This document shows positions 52,712-60,861 of a stretch of 64,000 nt of DNA, piece after piece. The translations under genes and the position numbers were made by a program. Origin of the DNA: Multivorans sp965232105 (GTDB lineage: Bacteria > Acidobacteriota > Thermoanaerobaculia > Multivoradales > Multivoraceae); the NCBI GenBank assembly GCA_965232105.1, contig OZ246956.1:248001-312000 (forward strand). The letters run 5' to 3'. The first letter of the stretch is position 1; each line of letters starts with the position of its first letter. The notes under the pieces are model-generated. The model saw nothing but the letters and a program-made list of their open reading frames with translations, was not told the origin of the DNA and ran no database searches.

Positions 52712-54051
52712 CGCCTGGTCTCCCGGTCTTCGGACTCGCGGCGCAGCCTGGCCGCCGCGGCATGCGCGGCCAGACCCTCCGTGGCCGCCAGCGTCTCGGC
52801 GGCGCCAGCCCAGGCCGCCGCGGCCTCGGTGGAGAACCGGACGGTGTGGCTGCGCCGCTGGAAATCGTCCGTGCCGAGGCCGGAGGCGAAGCGCGCGCTG
52901 CCGCCCGTGGGCAGAACATGGCTGGGACCGGCGACGTAGTCCCCGAACACGACCGGCGACGACGCCCCGACGAACACCGCGCCGGCGTTCCGGAGCTCGC
53001 CGGCCCTTTCCTCGGCCGCCTCGCCCATCAACTGCAGGTGCTCCGGAGCGATGCGCTCGGCCAGAGCGATCGCCTCGTCCAGGTCGGCGGCGACAAAGGC
53101 CGCGCCGTACCGCTCGAGGGCCGCCGCAGCCGTCTCAGCGGTCGGCAGGCCGGCGAGCCGCGAGTCGACTTCGCCGCGGACGCTCTCCGCGAGCGCGCCG
53201 CTGTCGGTGACGAGGACGGCGACCGCCAGCGGATCGTGCTCCGCCTGGGCCAGCAGATCGGCGGCGACGCACTCTGCCGGAGCACCGGCAGTGGCGACGA
53301 TGACGACTTCGGACGGCCCGGCGTCCCGGTCGACGCCGACATCCGACGCAACGTGCTGCTTGGCCGCCGCGACCCAGGCGTTGCCCGGCCCCGCGATCAG
53401 GTCGACGGGACGGACCGACTCCGTGCCGTAGGCGAGCGCCGCGACCGCATGGGCCCCGCCCATGCCCCAAACCTCGTCCACTCCGGCGAGATCCAGAACG
53501 TGCCGCAGCACCGGACTGTCCCGGTAAGCCCGGGGCGGCGTCGCGACGACGATCTCCTCCACGCCGGCGAGCCGGGCCGGCACCGCGGTCATCAACACGG
53601 TCGACGGATACGGGAAGCGGCCGCCCGGCACGTAGAGGCCGACTCGGCGAATGGCGATGCGACGCTCCTCGATCCGGACGCCGTCCCGGTCGACGCGCTC
53701 CACTCCCGGCCCGCGCAGCAGGGCGCGGTGCCAGGCCTCGATCGCGCCTCGGGCGCGCTCGATCGCGTCGAGAACCGCCGGCTCGACCTCGTCGCCGGCT
53801 GGTCGCGGGCGGTCACCGGCAAGGCGCAGCGCGGCGGCCGAGGGAGCGTCGTGGCCATCGAAGCGGCGCACCGCCTCGAGCAGGGCGGCGTCGCCGCCGG
53901 CCCGCACCCCATCCACGATCTCGGCCGCCGTCTGGCGGATCTCCACAGCAGGGCCGCCGCGGCCCCGCCGGTCGAGGAGTTCCAGACGTTCCCGGCCGGC
54001 GAAACTCCCCGCGGCGAGGACGCGAAGCGCGCTGCCACAGACCTCAGCCAT
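52708..54051 (-). CDS. hisD: Histidinol dehydrogenase
   Basis: 447 aa. Two-step NAD-dependent oxidation of histidinol to histidine with zinc. Motifs: RRVGLYVPGGRFPYPSTVLM, IAGPGNAWVAAAKQHVASDV, DAGPSEVVIVATAGAP, AEHDPLAVAVLVT, ERIAPEHLQLMGEA and GPSHVLPTGGSARFASGL. Normal length. Overlaps hisG stop by 8 bases. Confidence 0.96.
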   Translation of the reverse strand: MAEVCGSALRVLAAGSFAGRERLELLDRRGRGGPAVEIRQTAAEIVDGVRAGGDAALLEAVRRFDGHDAPSAAALRLAGDRPRPAGDEVEPAVLDAIERARGAIEAWHRALLRGPGVERVDRDGVRIEERRIAIRRVGLYVPGGRFPYPSTVLMTAVPARLAGVEEIVVATPPRAYRDSPVLRHVLDLAGVDEVWGMGGAHAVAALAYGTESVRPVDLIAGPGNAWVAAAKQHVASDVGVDRDAGPSEVVIVATAGAPAECVAADLLAQAEHDPLAVAVLVTDSGALAESVRGEVDSRLAGLPTAETAAAALERYGAAFVAADLDEAIALAERIAPEHLQLMGEAAEERAGELRNAGAVFVGASSPVVFGDYVAGPSHVLPTGGSARFASGLGTDDFQRRSHTVRFSTEAAAAWAGAAETLAATEGLAAHAAAARLRRESEDRETRR

Positions 54052-54682
54052 CGCCGGTCTCCGTCTCTTCGAGCGAGCCGAGCAGCCCGCTCAGCCGCCG
54101 GCGGTGAGCGTGAAACGACGCCCGGTTGACGACGAAGGTCGGCGCCACCTCTGCCAGCACCTCGACCTCGTGCAGGTCGTGGGTCCGGAGCGTGCCGCCG
54201 GTCTGAACGATGTCGACCGCAACGTCGGTCAGGTCGAGCAGCGGTCCAAGCTCGATCGAGCTCGTGAGGTGGATCACCTCGACGTGGAGGTTCCGAGCGG
54301 CCAGCAGCCGCGCCGCCCAGGTCGGATAGCGCGTCGCCGCCCGGAGCTGGCCGCTCCGCTTGGGCAGATCGGGAGTCTCGGCGATCAGGGACAGACGGCT
54401 CCTGCCGTCCTTCAGCTGGAGCGGCCGGAAGACGTCGGGCTGCGTTTCCTCGAGAACGTCCGAGCCGACGATCGCGCAGTCGACGATCCCGTGCTCGACG
54501 TAGAGCGGCAGGTCCCAGTCCTTGAGCAACAGCACCTCGACCGGGGTTCCCAGCACGTTCTGGTCGGGGAACCGCTGGCGCAGGCGCGCGGAATCGAGGC
54601 CGTCGAGGTTCAGCCCCGCGGCCTCGAGGGAGGCGCGGGCCGGGCCCAGATTCCGCCCCTTGGGCAGGCCAAAGGTGATCAT
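54044..54682 (-). CDS. hisG: ATP phosphoribosyltransferase, short form
   Basis: 212 aa from ATG 54682, overlapping hisZ stop. HisG-short lacks the C-terminal regulatory domain and needs HisZ. Motifs: MITFGLPKGRNLGPARASLE, VEHGIVDCAIVGSDVLEE and the PRPP loop VDIVQTGGTLRTHDLHEVE. First committed step of His synthesis; feedback by His would act through the HisZ partner. Confidence 0.95.
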   Translation of the reverse strand: MITFGLPKGRNLGPARASLEAAGLNLDGLDSARLRQRFPDQNVLGTPVEVLLLKDWDLPLYVEHGIVDCAIVGSDVLEETQPDVFRPLQLKDGRSRLSLIAETPDLPKRSGQLRAATRYPTWAARLLAARNLHVEVIHLTSSIELGPLLDLTDVAVDIVQTGGTLRTHDLHEVEVLAEVAPTFVVNRASFHAHRRRLSGLLGSLEETETGDG

Positions 54683-55683
54683 GACTGCTGCTCCGCGTTG
54701 CCGAGCTCCAGCAACAGGTCGAGACCGCACGAGAAGCCGACCGCGGAGCAGTCGCCGCTGAGCGACCGGAACACCTTGTCGTAGCGACCGCCGACGCCGA
54801 GGGCCAGGGCGGTCCCCGGCGCGTAGGCAGCGAACATCAGGCCGTCGTAGTAGCCGCGCGGGCCCGCGCCCACGCTGATCCGCGGATCGAGGGCGGCGGC
54901 CGCGAACTCGGCGAGGTCGACCTCGATCTCGACGCCGGCGTCGCGGTACGCGGAGGACAACCGGTCCCGCAGGCCGAGCAGCTCGGACACCGCCTCTGCC
55001 GTGCCGCCCAGCACCGAGAGGTCGGTCGGGTAGCCGCGTTCGACGACATCGGCCAGACCGGCCCTCCGAGCGGCGGTCCGTTCGCGGCTCGCGATGCGCT
55101 GCGCGAGGTCGGGAGCTTCTTGCTCGCCGGCAGCGGCCAGCAGAGCCTCGTCGAGCGCTCCGGCCACGCCGAGCACGACGCGCAGAGCGTGCTCCTCGCC
55201 GTCGGCGGGCTCAGGGGCCTGCCCGCGCGCCTCGAGCAGCAGGTCGAAGAACAGGGTCAGCATCTGTTCGTCCGCTTCGGCCTCGTCGCCGCCGAGGAGT
55301 TCCGCCCCCAACTGGGAGTACTCGCGCATCCGACCGGGACGTAGAGGCTGGTGACGCACGACATCGCCCCGGTAGTAGAGGTGCAGCGGGAGTTCCAGCT
55401 CGTCCAGATGAGGGGCGAGCAGTCGCGCCAGCATCGGTGTGAAGTCGCCCCGCAGGACGAGCAGTTGACCGTCCCGGTCGACGAAGCGGTAGAGCTGCTC
55501 CAGCCGCCGACCCGTCAGCAACGGGCGGTAGGGCTCGAAGTAGTCGAGGATGGGCAGCAGGACCTCGGCGAAACCGCGCTCCTCCAGCAGCGCGGAAAGG
55601 CGCGCCTCGAGCAGGCGGCGCCGCCTGGCGCTGTCGAACAGGGCGGCCGACACTCCCGTCGGCAGGCCGGCTGAGATCTTCAA
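54679..55683 (-). CDS. hisZ: ATP phosphoribosyltransferase regulatory subunit (HisS paralogue)
   Basis: 334 aa. Class II aminoacyl-tRNA-synthetase-like fold without anticodon domain: EVLLPILDYFEPYRPLLTGR, LYRFVDRDGQLLVLRGDFTP (motif 2-like), REYSQLGAELLGGDEAEADE, and AVGFSCGLDLLLELG at the end. Not a HisRS: it lacks the C-terminal anticodon-binding domain and sits beside the short hisG. ATG 55683 overlaps the aroDE stop. Confidence 0.93.
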   Translation of the reverse strand: MKISAGLPTGVSAALFDSARRRRLLEARLSALLEERGFAEVLLPILDYFEPYRPLLTGRRLEQLYRFVDRDGQLLVLRGDFTPMLARLLAPHLDELELPLHLYYRGDVVRHQPLRPGRMREYSQLGAELLGGDEAEADEQMLTLFFDLLLEARGQAPEPADGEEHALRVVLGVAGALDEALLAAAGEQEAPDLAQRIASRERTAARRAGLADVVERGYPTDLSVLGGTAEAVSELLGLRDRLSSAYRDAGVEIEVDLAEFAAAALDPRISVGAGPRGYYDGLMFAAYAPGTALALGVGGRYDKVFRSLSGDCSAVGFSCGLDLLLELGNAEQQS

Positions 55684-57275
55684 GGTTGTGCCTCCAGACC
55701 CAGGGCCGCGGCGCCGACCTCGAAGGGCAGAGTCCTTCCGGTCATCGCCTCGAACTGCGAGAGCCCCTGGTGCAGGAGCACCTCCCGACCGTCGATGACC
55801 AACAGGCCCCTGAGCCCGAGCGCCCGGCTCCAGGGCGTTGGACCGCCGCCGTAGACCAGCTCGACCGCGGCCGCCGAGGCACGAAGCGCCGCCGGGTCGC
55901 AGGGCAGTGGATCGTCGGCCCGGTGACCGAGAGACGTCGCGTTGACCACGATGTCGAAGGCGCCGGGGTCCAGCTCTTCGAGCGGCACGAAGGCGACGCC
56001 GAGCGACTCGGCGGCAGCCCGTCCAGTCGACTCCGTGCGGTTGGCGACTGCGACCCGGGCGCCGGCCGCGGCCAGACCAAGAGCAGCGGCCCGACCGGCG
56101 CCGCCGGCGCCGATGACAACCGCCTCGCGGCCCTCCAGATCGAACCCGCCCCGTCGGAGCGGGCCCGTGACCCCCTCAGGATCCGTGCTCTCCGCCCTCC
56201 ACCGCCTGCTCGCGGCGCCATTCCGGCCCGGCAACAGGGTGTTCGCGCCCTGGGTAGCGCGCGCCAGGTCCCCCGCCTCGGAGGCCGCTGCAAGCGCCGC
56301 CGCCTTGTGCGGCGCGGTCACGCTCAGGCCGCAGAGCGGCAGACCGGCCCGGTCGAAGAAGTCGGAGAGCACGATCTCGCGCCAGAAGGTCTCGAAGCTC
56401 GGCGCATCGAAGGCGACATAGAGGGCTTCCTCGCCGCGGTCGCGATAGCCGGCGTTGTGGAGCCTGGGCGACAGGCTGTGAACCGCCGGATGGCCGACGA
56501 CGCCGAACAGCCGCGATGCCCGGTGGAGGTTCGGCAGGCCGTAGTCGACTCGCAACCGTTCGATCGACGGCTGGCCGGGCGCGGCGGCGAGCGGCCCCGC
56601 GGCGCCGTAGATCCACGGCGCGCCAAGACGCGGCGCGACGAGCCGGGTCCAGCTACCTGTGGCGCCCATGGAAAAGGCGGCGACGTCGTCCCGGTTCGAG
56701 CCGAGCAGCAGCTCGAGCGGCACGAGCTCCTCGCCGGAGTTCCGTGCCCTGGTCACCAGCTTGTACAGCCGCGCCTCGACCCCGGAAACCTGTCTCAAGC
56801 GGCCCCGCAGAACCTTCAGGTTCCGCGCCCGGCCATGCCACGACACGACGCGGCGCCGGGGTTCGACTGCTTCCAGGACGGCCCTGCCGAGATCGCGGTC
56901 CGCCTCGATGTCAACGAGGTCGTACGCCTGCGCCGCGGCAAACAGCGCCGCCCGCCGTTCCGGATCGACCGTTGCACGGCCTCCTTCCGCTTCGCTTCGC
57001 AGCGTGTAGAGGAGCTCGCCGGCGAAGCGTTCCCGCAACCACTCGACGTCCACGTCGCCGACCAGATCCGCGCGGACCTCCAGGCAGTCCGCCTGCTCCG
57101 AGAGCACGCGCACCTCGTCGCCGGACGCGCTCGGCGCCTCCGTCAACGACGCGACCAAAGTCGCGCTCTGCGCGACCTCCGTGAAAGTCGCTCTCCGAGC
57201 GACCTCTGTAGGCGTCGCGCGCCGTGCGACCTCCGCGGAGGTGGCTGTTCGGGGTTCGTCGGTTGTCGGGTTCAA
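55680..57275 (-). CDS. Fused 3-dehydroquinate dehydratase (type I) and shikimate dehydrogenase
   Basis: 531 aa from TTG 57275, chosen because AAGGAGGT lies 9 bases before it. The frame is open to 57539, but that base run is the -35 box. Residues 13-39 are three 9-residue repeats (S/P/F-x-EVARRAT). AroD half (about 40-250): LVASLTEAPSAS, CLEVRADLVGDVDVEWLRE, RVVSWHGRARN (catalytic His) and the Schiff-base Lys in EARLYKLVTRARNSGE. AroE half: LFGVVGHPAVHSLSPRLHNA, GLSVTAPHKAAALAA (catalytic Lys), AVVIGAGGAGRAAALGLAAA, VVNATSLGHRADDP. Converts dehydroquinate to shikimate, upstream of chorismate and thus of Trp. Fusion is known in plants and some bacteria. Confidence 0.92.
   Translation of the reverse strand: MNPTTDEPRTATSAEVARRATPTEVARRATFTEVAQSATLVASLTEAPSASGDEVRVLSEQADCLEVRADLVGDVDVEWLRERFAGELLYTLRSEAEGGRATVDPERRAALFAAAQAYDLVDIEADRDLGRAVLEAVEPRRRVVSWHGRARNLKVLRGRLRQVSGVEARLYKLVTRARNSGEELVPLELLLGSNRDDVAAFSMGATGSWTRLVAPRLGAPWIYGAAGPLAAAPGQPSIERLRVDYGLPNLHRASRLFGVVGHPAVHSLSPRLHNAGYRDRGEEALYVAFDAPSFETFWREIVLSDFFDRAGLPLCGLSVTAPHKAAALAAASEAGDLARATQGANTLLPGRNGAASRRWRAESTDPEGVTGPLRRGGFDLEGREAVVIGAGGAGRAAALGLAAAGARVAVANRTESTGRAAAESLGVAFVPLEELDPGAFDIVVNATSLGHRADDPLPCDPAALRASAAAVELVYGGGPTPWSRALGLRGLLVIDGREVLLHQGLSQFEAMTGRTLPFEVGAAALGLEAQP
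57159..57239 (-). repeat. Three tandem 27-base repeats at the aroDE 5' end
   Basis: Units 57213-57239, 57186-57212 and 57159-57185 encode SAEVARRAT, PTEVARRAT and FTEVAQSAT. Each has GAGGTCGC and a short GTCGC/GCGAC hairpin, and the GGAGG-like core mimics a ribosome-binding site within coding sequence. A fourth half-unit (TTGGTCGCG) follows. Confidence 0.8.
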
Positions 57276-57279
57276 ACGG

Positions 57280-57311
57280 GAAGACCTCCTTCGATCCGAA
57301 AGGAGGTCTTC
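57280..57311 (-). promoter_or_regulatory. Leader hairpin sequestering the aroDE ribosome-binding site
   Basis: GAAGACCTCCTT (57311-57300) pairs with AAGGAGGTCTTC (57291-57280): eleven to twelve base pairs plus a short upper stem, tiny loop. The 3' arm contains AAGGAGGT (57291-57284), the Shine-Dalgarno for TTG 57275, so the closed hairpin hides the start site. No good U-tract follows (CCGTTTGAAC), so translational control is more likely than simple termination. Confidence 0.75.
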
Positions 57312-57323
57312 TTGCGTTCCCTC

Positions 57324-57347
57324 GTCCCGGACCGTGCGTACCGGGAC
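57324..57347 (-). promoter_or_regulatory. Second leader hairpin, between leader peptide and sequestering hairpin
   Basis: GTCCCGG (57347-57341) pairs with CCGGGAC (57330-57324), loop of 10. The AGGTC at 57349-57345 overlaps its 5' arm and is complementary to GACCT at 57308-57304 in the sequestering hairpin, so these elements could be mutually exclusive. Five base pairs only; a fold calculation is needed. Confidence 0.5.
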
Positions 57348-57358
57348 CTGGCCCGGGT

Positions 57359-57463
57359 TCAGCCCTTGCCGTGACCGTGAGCCCACCAGGACGTCGCCAC
57401 AATCCCCGTCGCCGGAGCGACGGAGGCAGCGACGAACGCGGAAGTGCTGGCCGGTGAGTTCAT
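57359..57463 (-). CDS. Trp/His leader peptide of the aro-his-trp operon
   Basis: 34 codons from ATG 57463 to TGA 57359; the sequence ends SWWAHGHGKG. Tandem TGG codons lie at 57388-57383, followed by CAC GGT CAC (two His). Trp is a rare residue, and a WW pair next to two His in the leader of an operon making both amino acids is the classical mark of a ribosome-stalling attenuator peptide. The 48-base gap to the hairpin is about right for a stalled ribosome to influence folding. No strong ribosome-binding site precedes the ATG (CACCTCACACCGCGTC), which is the main weakness. Too short to appear in ordinary gene prediction. Confidence 0.75.
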   Translation of the reverse strand: MNSPASTSAFVAASVAPATGIVATSWWAHGHGKG

Positions 57464-57510
57464 GACGCGGTGTGAGGTGAAACGGGCCGGAATGGCTCCA
57501 GGAGGCGTGG

Positions 57511-57539
57511 ATACTGCACCGGAAGGTGCGGACTGTCAA
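57511..57539 (-). promoter_or_regulatory. Sigma-70-like promoter of the aro-his-trp operon
   Basis: On the minus strand TTGACA (57539-57534), 17-base spacer, then CAGTAT (57516-57511), a fair -10. The spacer holds the inverted repeat GCACC-GGAA-GGTGC (57516-57529), a possible operator. Start of transcription would be near 57504, giving a leader of about 230 bases before the aroDE TTG. Confidence 0.65.
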
Positions 57540-57567
57540 GCGGCTTCCGCGCCTGCGGACTGAGCTC

Positions 57568-58296
57568 CTAGGCCTCTGACGTGAGCTCGCTCCGGCCCCG
57601 GTACATTCCCACCCCGATGATGACGAAGAGGAGCGAACCCAATGCCTGCATCGCGTTGTCGTTCACAAGAAGCACCAGGGGCTCGATCCCCGCAACGTGC
57701 TGCAGGACCAGGAAGTTGACCGCTCCGCCGACCCCTACGAGGACGAATCCGTAGGAGGCCAGCTTGAAGATGCTCATTGAATCGAAGCGGGCGGCAAGGC
57801 CGAGGCCCACCAGAGCGGATCCGATGGGATAGACGGAAACCAGCGCGATGACGACGCCGGCCATCGCCACGTACGTGTTGGTGGCAAGGGACTCGAACAT
57901 GGCCTGATCGGCGCCGGGTTGCATGCCGCGCTGCATCAGGTGGACGCTGAAGTGCCTCATGCCCATCGCGACGACGTAGAGGCTCCACCCGAACATGCTC
58001 ACATACGCCCCTAGCCGCAGGCACATGCCGCCGGGCCCCTTCTGCGCCAGGCGAAGCCAGGTGAAGGCAGCGTACCCGTAGAGGAACATCCCGATGATCG
58101 ACAGCATGGACGCCAGATGCGCGAGACTGGCGTTCGCCGCCGCTGCGCCGAGCGCGGCCGAGAAGTCGGTCTGGTCCACCGGGTCCACCACGCCCCCGGG
58201 AAAGAGGAGCGATGCGAGGACCAGCAGGATGACACCGACGATCAGGGCCAACCCTCCGGACCTGGTAGCAGGGTTCATGGTGGACGATGCAGCCAT
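57568..58296 (-). CDS. Unrecognised multi-pass membrane protein (DUF4386-like)
   Basis: 242 aa from ATG 58296, 7 bases after AAGGA on the minus strand; an ATG 6 bases earlier is too close to it. Six to seven helices: GGLALIVGVILLVLASLLFP, LASMLSIIGMFLYGYAAFTW, VAMAGVVIALVSVYPIGSAL, LGSLLFVIIGVGMYRG. It resembles DUF4386-type integral membrane proteins by layout only. It ends 29 bases before the aro-his-trp promoter and runs the same way, so read-through into the leader is possible. Confidence 0.65.
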   Translation of the reverse strand: MAASSTMNPATRSGGLALIVGVILLVLASLLFPGGVVDPVDQTDFSAALGAAAANASLAHLASMLSIIGMFLYGYAAFTWLRLAQKGPGGMCLRLGAYVSMFGWSLYVVAMGMRHFSVHLMQRGMQPGADQAMFESLATNTYVAMAGVVIALVSVYPIGSALVGLGLAARFDSMSIFKLASYGFVLVGVGGAVNFLVLQHVAGIEPLVLLVNDNAMQALGSLLFVIIGVGMYRGRSELTSEA

Positions 58297-58351
58297 GTGC
58301 ATTTCCTTTCTGGCGCGGGGCACCTGCTGAACTGGGGATTGTCAGGCGATT

Positions 58352-58377
58352 CTAGCAGGCCGCCAGCTAGCTGCTAG
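58352..58377 (-). terminator. Possible terminator hairpin after fabF
   Basis: CTAGCAG (minus strand, 58377-58371, overlapping the fabF stop) and CTGCTAG (58358-58352) form a 7-bp stem with a 12-base loop. The next bases AATCGCC give no U-tract; weak evidence. Confidence 0.35.
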
Positions 58378-59615
58378 GCGCGGGCCATGATCAACGCGCC
58401 GTTCGTGCCGCCGAAACCGAAGGAGTTGGTCAGCGCCACATCGACCTTCGACTCGCGCGGCTCGTGGGGTACGAAGTCCAGGTCGCATTCCGCGTCGGGA
58501 TCGTCCAGGTTGAGCGTCGCCGGCAACACCTGGCGGTCGACGGCGAGGGCCAGGAGGCCGGCTTCGACGCCGCCCGCGGCGCCCAGCAGGTGACCGGTCG
58601 AGGACTTCGTCGACGACACGGCCAACCGGTACGCGTGGTCGCCGAACACGCGCTTGATCGCCCGGACCTCGGCGATGTCGCCGAGCGGCGTCGAGGTGCC
58701 GTGGGCGTTTACGTAGTCGATTTGTTCCGCCGCGATCCCGGCGTCGTCAAGAGCCGCCCGCATGACGCGCGCGGCGCCGTCGCCGGTAGGTTCGGGCGCC
58801 GAAACATGGAAGGCGTCGGCGCTCATGCCGTACCCCAGGACCTCGGCGTAGGCGTGGGCGCCGCGCGCCAGGGCCGCCTCGCGTTCCTCCAGGATCAGCA
58901 CGCCGGAGCCTTCGCCCAGAACGAAGCCGTCGCGCCCCTTGTCCCAGGGCCGCGACGCCCTGGCAGGCTCGTCGTTGCGGACCGACAACGCCTTCATCGC
59001 CCCGAAGCCGGCCATCGCCAGATCGCAGGTCGTCGCCTCGGTGCCGCCGGCGAAGGCAGCGTCGGCGTAGCCGTGCTGGATCAGGCGGAACGCGTCGCCG
59101 ACGCCGTGCAGGCCGGTCGTGCAGGCGGTCGTGGGACAGGTGTTCGGCCCCTTGGCGCCGTGGCGGATCGAGATCTGGCCCGACGCCATGTTCGCGATCA
59201 GACCGGGGATGAAGAACGGCGACACCCGCCGCGGTCCACGGTCCCGGAACGTGTCGTGCATGTGCTCGATCAACGGCAGGCCGCCCATGCCTGAACCGAC
59301 GACCGTGGCGACGCGGTCGGCGTTGCCCTCGTCGATCTCGAGGCCGGAGTCCTCGCGGGCCAACGCCGCCGCGGCGACGGCGAACTGGATGAAGAGGTCG
59401 ACACGACGGATGTCCTTGCGATGCATGAACCGCGCCGCGTCGAAGTCGCGGACTTCGGCGGCGATTTTCGTCGCGTACAGGTCCGCGTCGACCCGCGTCA
59501 GCGCACCTACGCCGCTCCGCCCCTCCATCAGGCCGGCCCAGGTGGCTTCGGTACCCACCCCGAGCGGAGACACGAGGCCGACCCCGGTGATGACGACGCG
59601 TCTACGGTCGCTCAT
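58374..59615 (-). CDS. fabF: Beta-ketoacyl-ACP synthase II
   Basis: 413 aa. Condensing enzyme elongating fatty acids with malonyl-ACP. Catalytic Cys in GPNTCPTTACTTGLHGVGDA, His in YVNAHGTSTPLGD and Ser/His region STKSSTGHLLGAAGGVEAGL, end NSFGFGGTNGALIM. Start MSDRRRVVITGVGLVSPLGV. It follows acpP (77 bases) in the usual acpP-fabF order. Confidence 0.96.
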   Translation of the reverse strand: MSDRRRVVITGVGLVSPLGVGTEATWAGLMEGRSGVGALTRVDADLYATKIAAEVRDFDAARFMHRKDIRRVDLFIQFAVAAAALAREDSGLEIDEGNADRVATVVGSGMGGLPLIEHMHDTFRDRGPRRVSPFFIPGLIANMASGQISIRHGAKGPNTCPTTACTTGLHGVGDAFRLIQHGYADAAFAGGTEATTCDLAMAGFGAMKALSVRNDEPARASRPWDKGRDGFVLGEGSGVLILEEREAALARGAHAYAEVLGYGMSADAFHVSAPEPTGDGAARVMRAALDDAGIAAEQIDYVNAHGTSTPLGDIAEVRAIKRVFGDHAYRLAVSSTKSSTGHLLGAAGGVEAGLLALAVDRQVLPATLNLDDPDAECDLDFVPHEPRESKVDVALTNSFGFGGTNGALIMARA

Positions 59616-59692
59616 GATGCTGCACGAATCCGTGTGTCGGCGAACTCGCGCTCAGGCTGCGGAGCCGACCGGCGCCGGCCCGAGACGGCGTG

Positions 59693-59932
<240 letters not shown>

Positions 59933-60019
59933 TCTGGTTCCTCTTCAGGGAGTTTGGCGTTTGCGGCCCGCTGACAGACGGAGACTATGCCACCACGAGA
60001 GCGATCCGTCCAACGAGCC

Positions 60020-60111
60020 AGAAGCTTGTACGGCAGAAACCGGGTGCGCCGGCCATCTGGCCGGCATTCGGCGCGCAGCGCCGCTTTCCGGTTTCTGCCG
60101 TGCAAGCTTCT
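60020..60111. repeat. Long inverted repeat between fabG and acpP enclosing a dispersed element
   Basis: The 24-base arm at 60020-60043 (starts AGAAGCTTG) pairs with the arm at 60088-60111 (ends CAAGCTTCT) with one T/C difference that would be a G-U pair. Inside is a short-form element in minus orientation (60042-60085: GGCGC...GCGCC, then GCCGGCC-AGAT-GGCCGGC, then GCACCC). Could be a miniature inverted-repeat transposon, or an mRNA processing or attenuation site lowering or raising acpP relative to fabG. It starts right at the fabG stop codon. Confidence 0.75.
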
Positions 60112-60857
60112 CAGGTCATGCCGCCGCTGACGCTGAGGACCTCGCCGGTGACGTACGAGGCCTCCTCGCTTGCCAGGTACAGCACGGCGGGTGCAATGTC
60201 CTCCACCGTGCCGAGACGGACAACGCCGTGCTGCTCCAGGAACCGGTCACCGGCACCCTCCGGCATGGCGGCGGTCATGTCCGTCTCAATGAAGCCGGGC
60301 GCCACGACGTTCACCGTGATCCCCCGGCTCAGCAACTCGCGCGCCAGGGACTTGCTGAACCCGATCAGCCCCGCCTTGGAGGCGGCGTAGTTCGCCTGCC
60401 CGGCGTTGCCGAGCACACCGGCGACGGATGACACCGACACGATCCGCCCGTAGCGGCGGCGCATCATGCCCCGGACGAGCGCCTTGGTCAGGACGAAGAC
60501 ACCGGTCAGGTTCACGTCCTGCACCCGCTGCCACTGGTCAAGGGTCATCCGGGCCAGAAGATTGTCGGCCGTAATGCCGGCGTTGTTGACGAGAATGTCG
60601 ACCGCCGCGAAGTCCTTCGGAAGCTGCCGCACCGCGGCGGGTACGTGTTCGTGATCCGCCAGGTCGAGGGCCAACACGTGGGCTTCGCCTCCCGAGGCGG
60701 CGATCTCGTTCGCCGCTTCGTCCAGGAGTCCCTCGCTGCGGGCGGCCAGCACGACGCGGGCGCCCTGCCGGGCCAGCAGCACGGCACAGGCGCGGCCGAT
60801 TCCGCGCGAGGCTCCGGTAACCAGGGCTGTGCGTCCGCTCAGGTCGAAGATGCTCAC
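60111..60857 (-). CDS. fabG: 3-oxoacyl-ACP reductase
   Basis: 248 aa. SDR fold: GRTALVTGASRGIGRACAVL (NADPH loop), NNAGITADNLLARMT, catalytic Ser-Tyr-Lys in SVSSVAGVLGNAGQANYAAS and KAGLIGFSKSLARELLSRGI, end SVSGGMT. Four bases after fabD. Stop codon is part of the long inverted repeat downstream. Confidence 0.96.
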   Translation of the reverse strand: MSIFDLSGRTALVTGASRGIGRACAVLLARQGARVVLAARSEGLLDEAANEIAASGGEAHVLALDLADHEHVPAAVRQLPKDFAAVDILVNNAGITADNLLARMTLDQWQRVQDVNLTGVFVLTKALVRGMMRRRYGRIVSVSSVAGVLGNAGQANYAASKAGLIGFSKSLARELLSRGITVNVVAPGFIETDMTAAMPEGAGDRFLEQHGVVRLGTVEDIAPAVLYLASEEASYVTGEVLSVSGGMT

Positions 60858-60861
60858 GGTG

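Noticed and set aside
57280..57311. Classical rho-independent terminator in the operon leader
   Set aside because: Stem is strong but is followed by CCGTTTGAAC, not a U-tract, and it contains the ribosome-binding site; treated as a sequestering hairpin.
57276..57539. aroDE start at the far end of the open frame (57539)
   Set aside because: The first codon TTGACA is the -35 box, the stretch overlaps the leader peptide in another frame and is not AroD-like; the strong ribosome-binding site points to TTG 57275.
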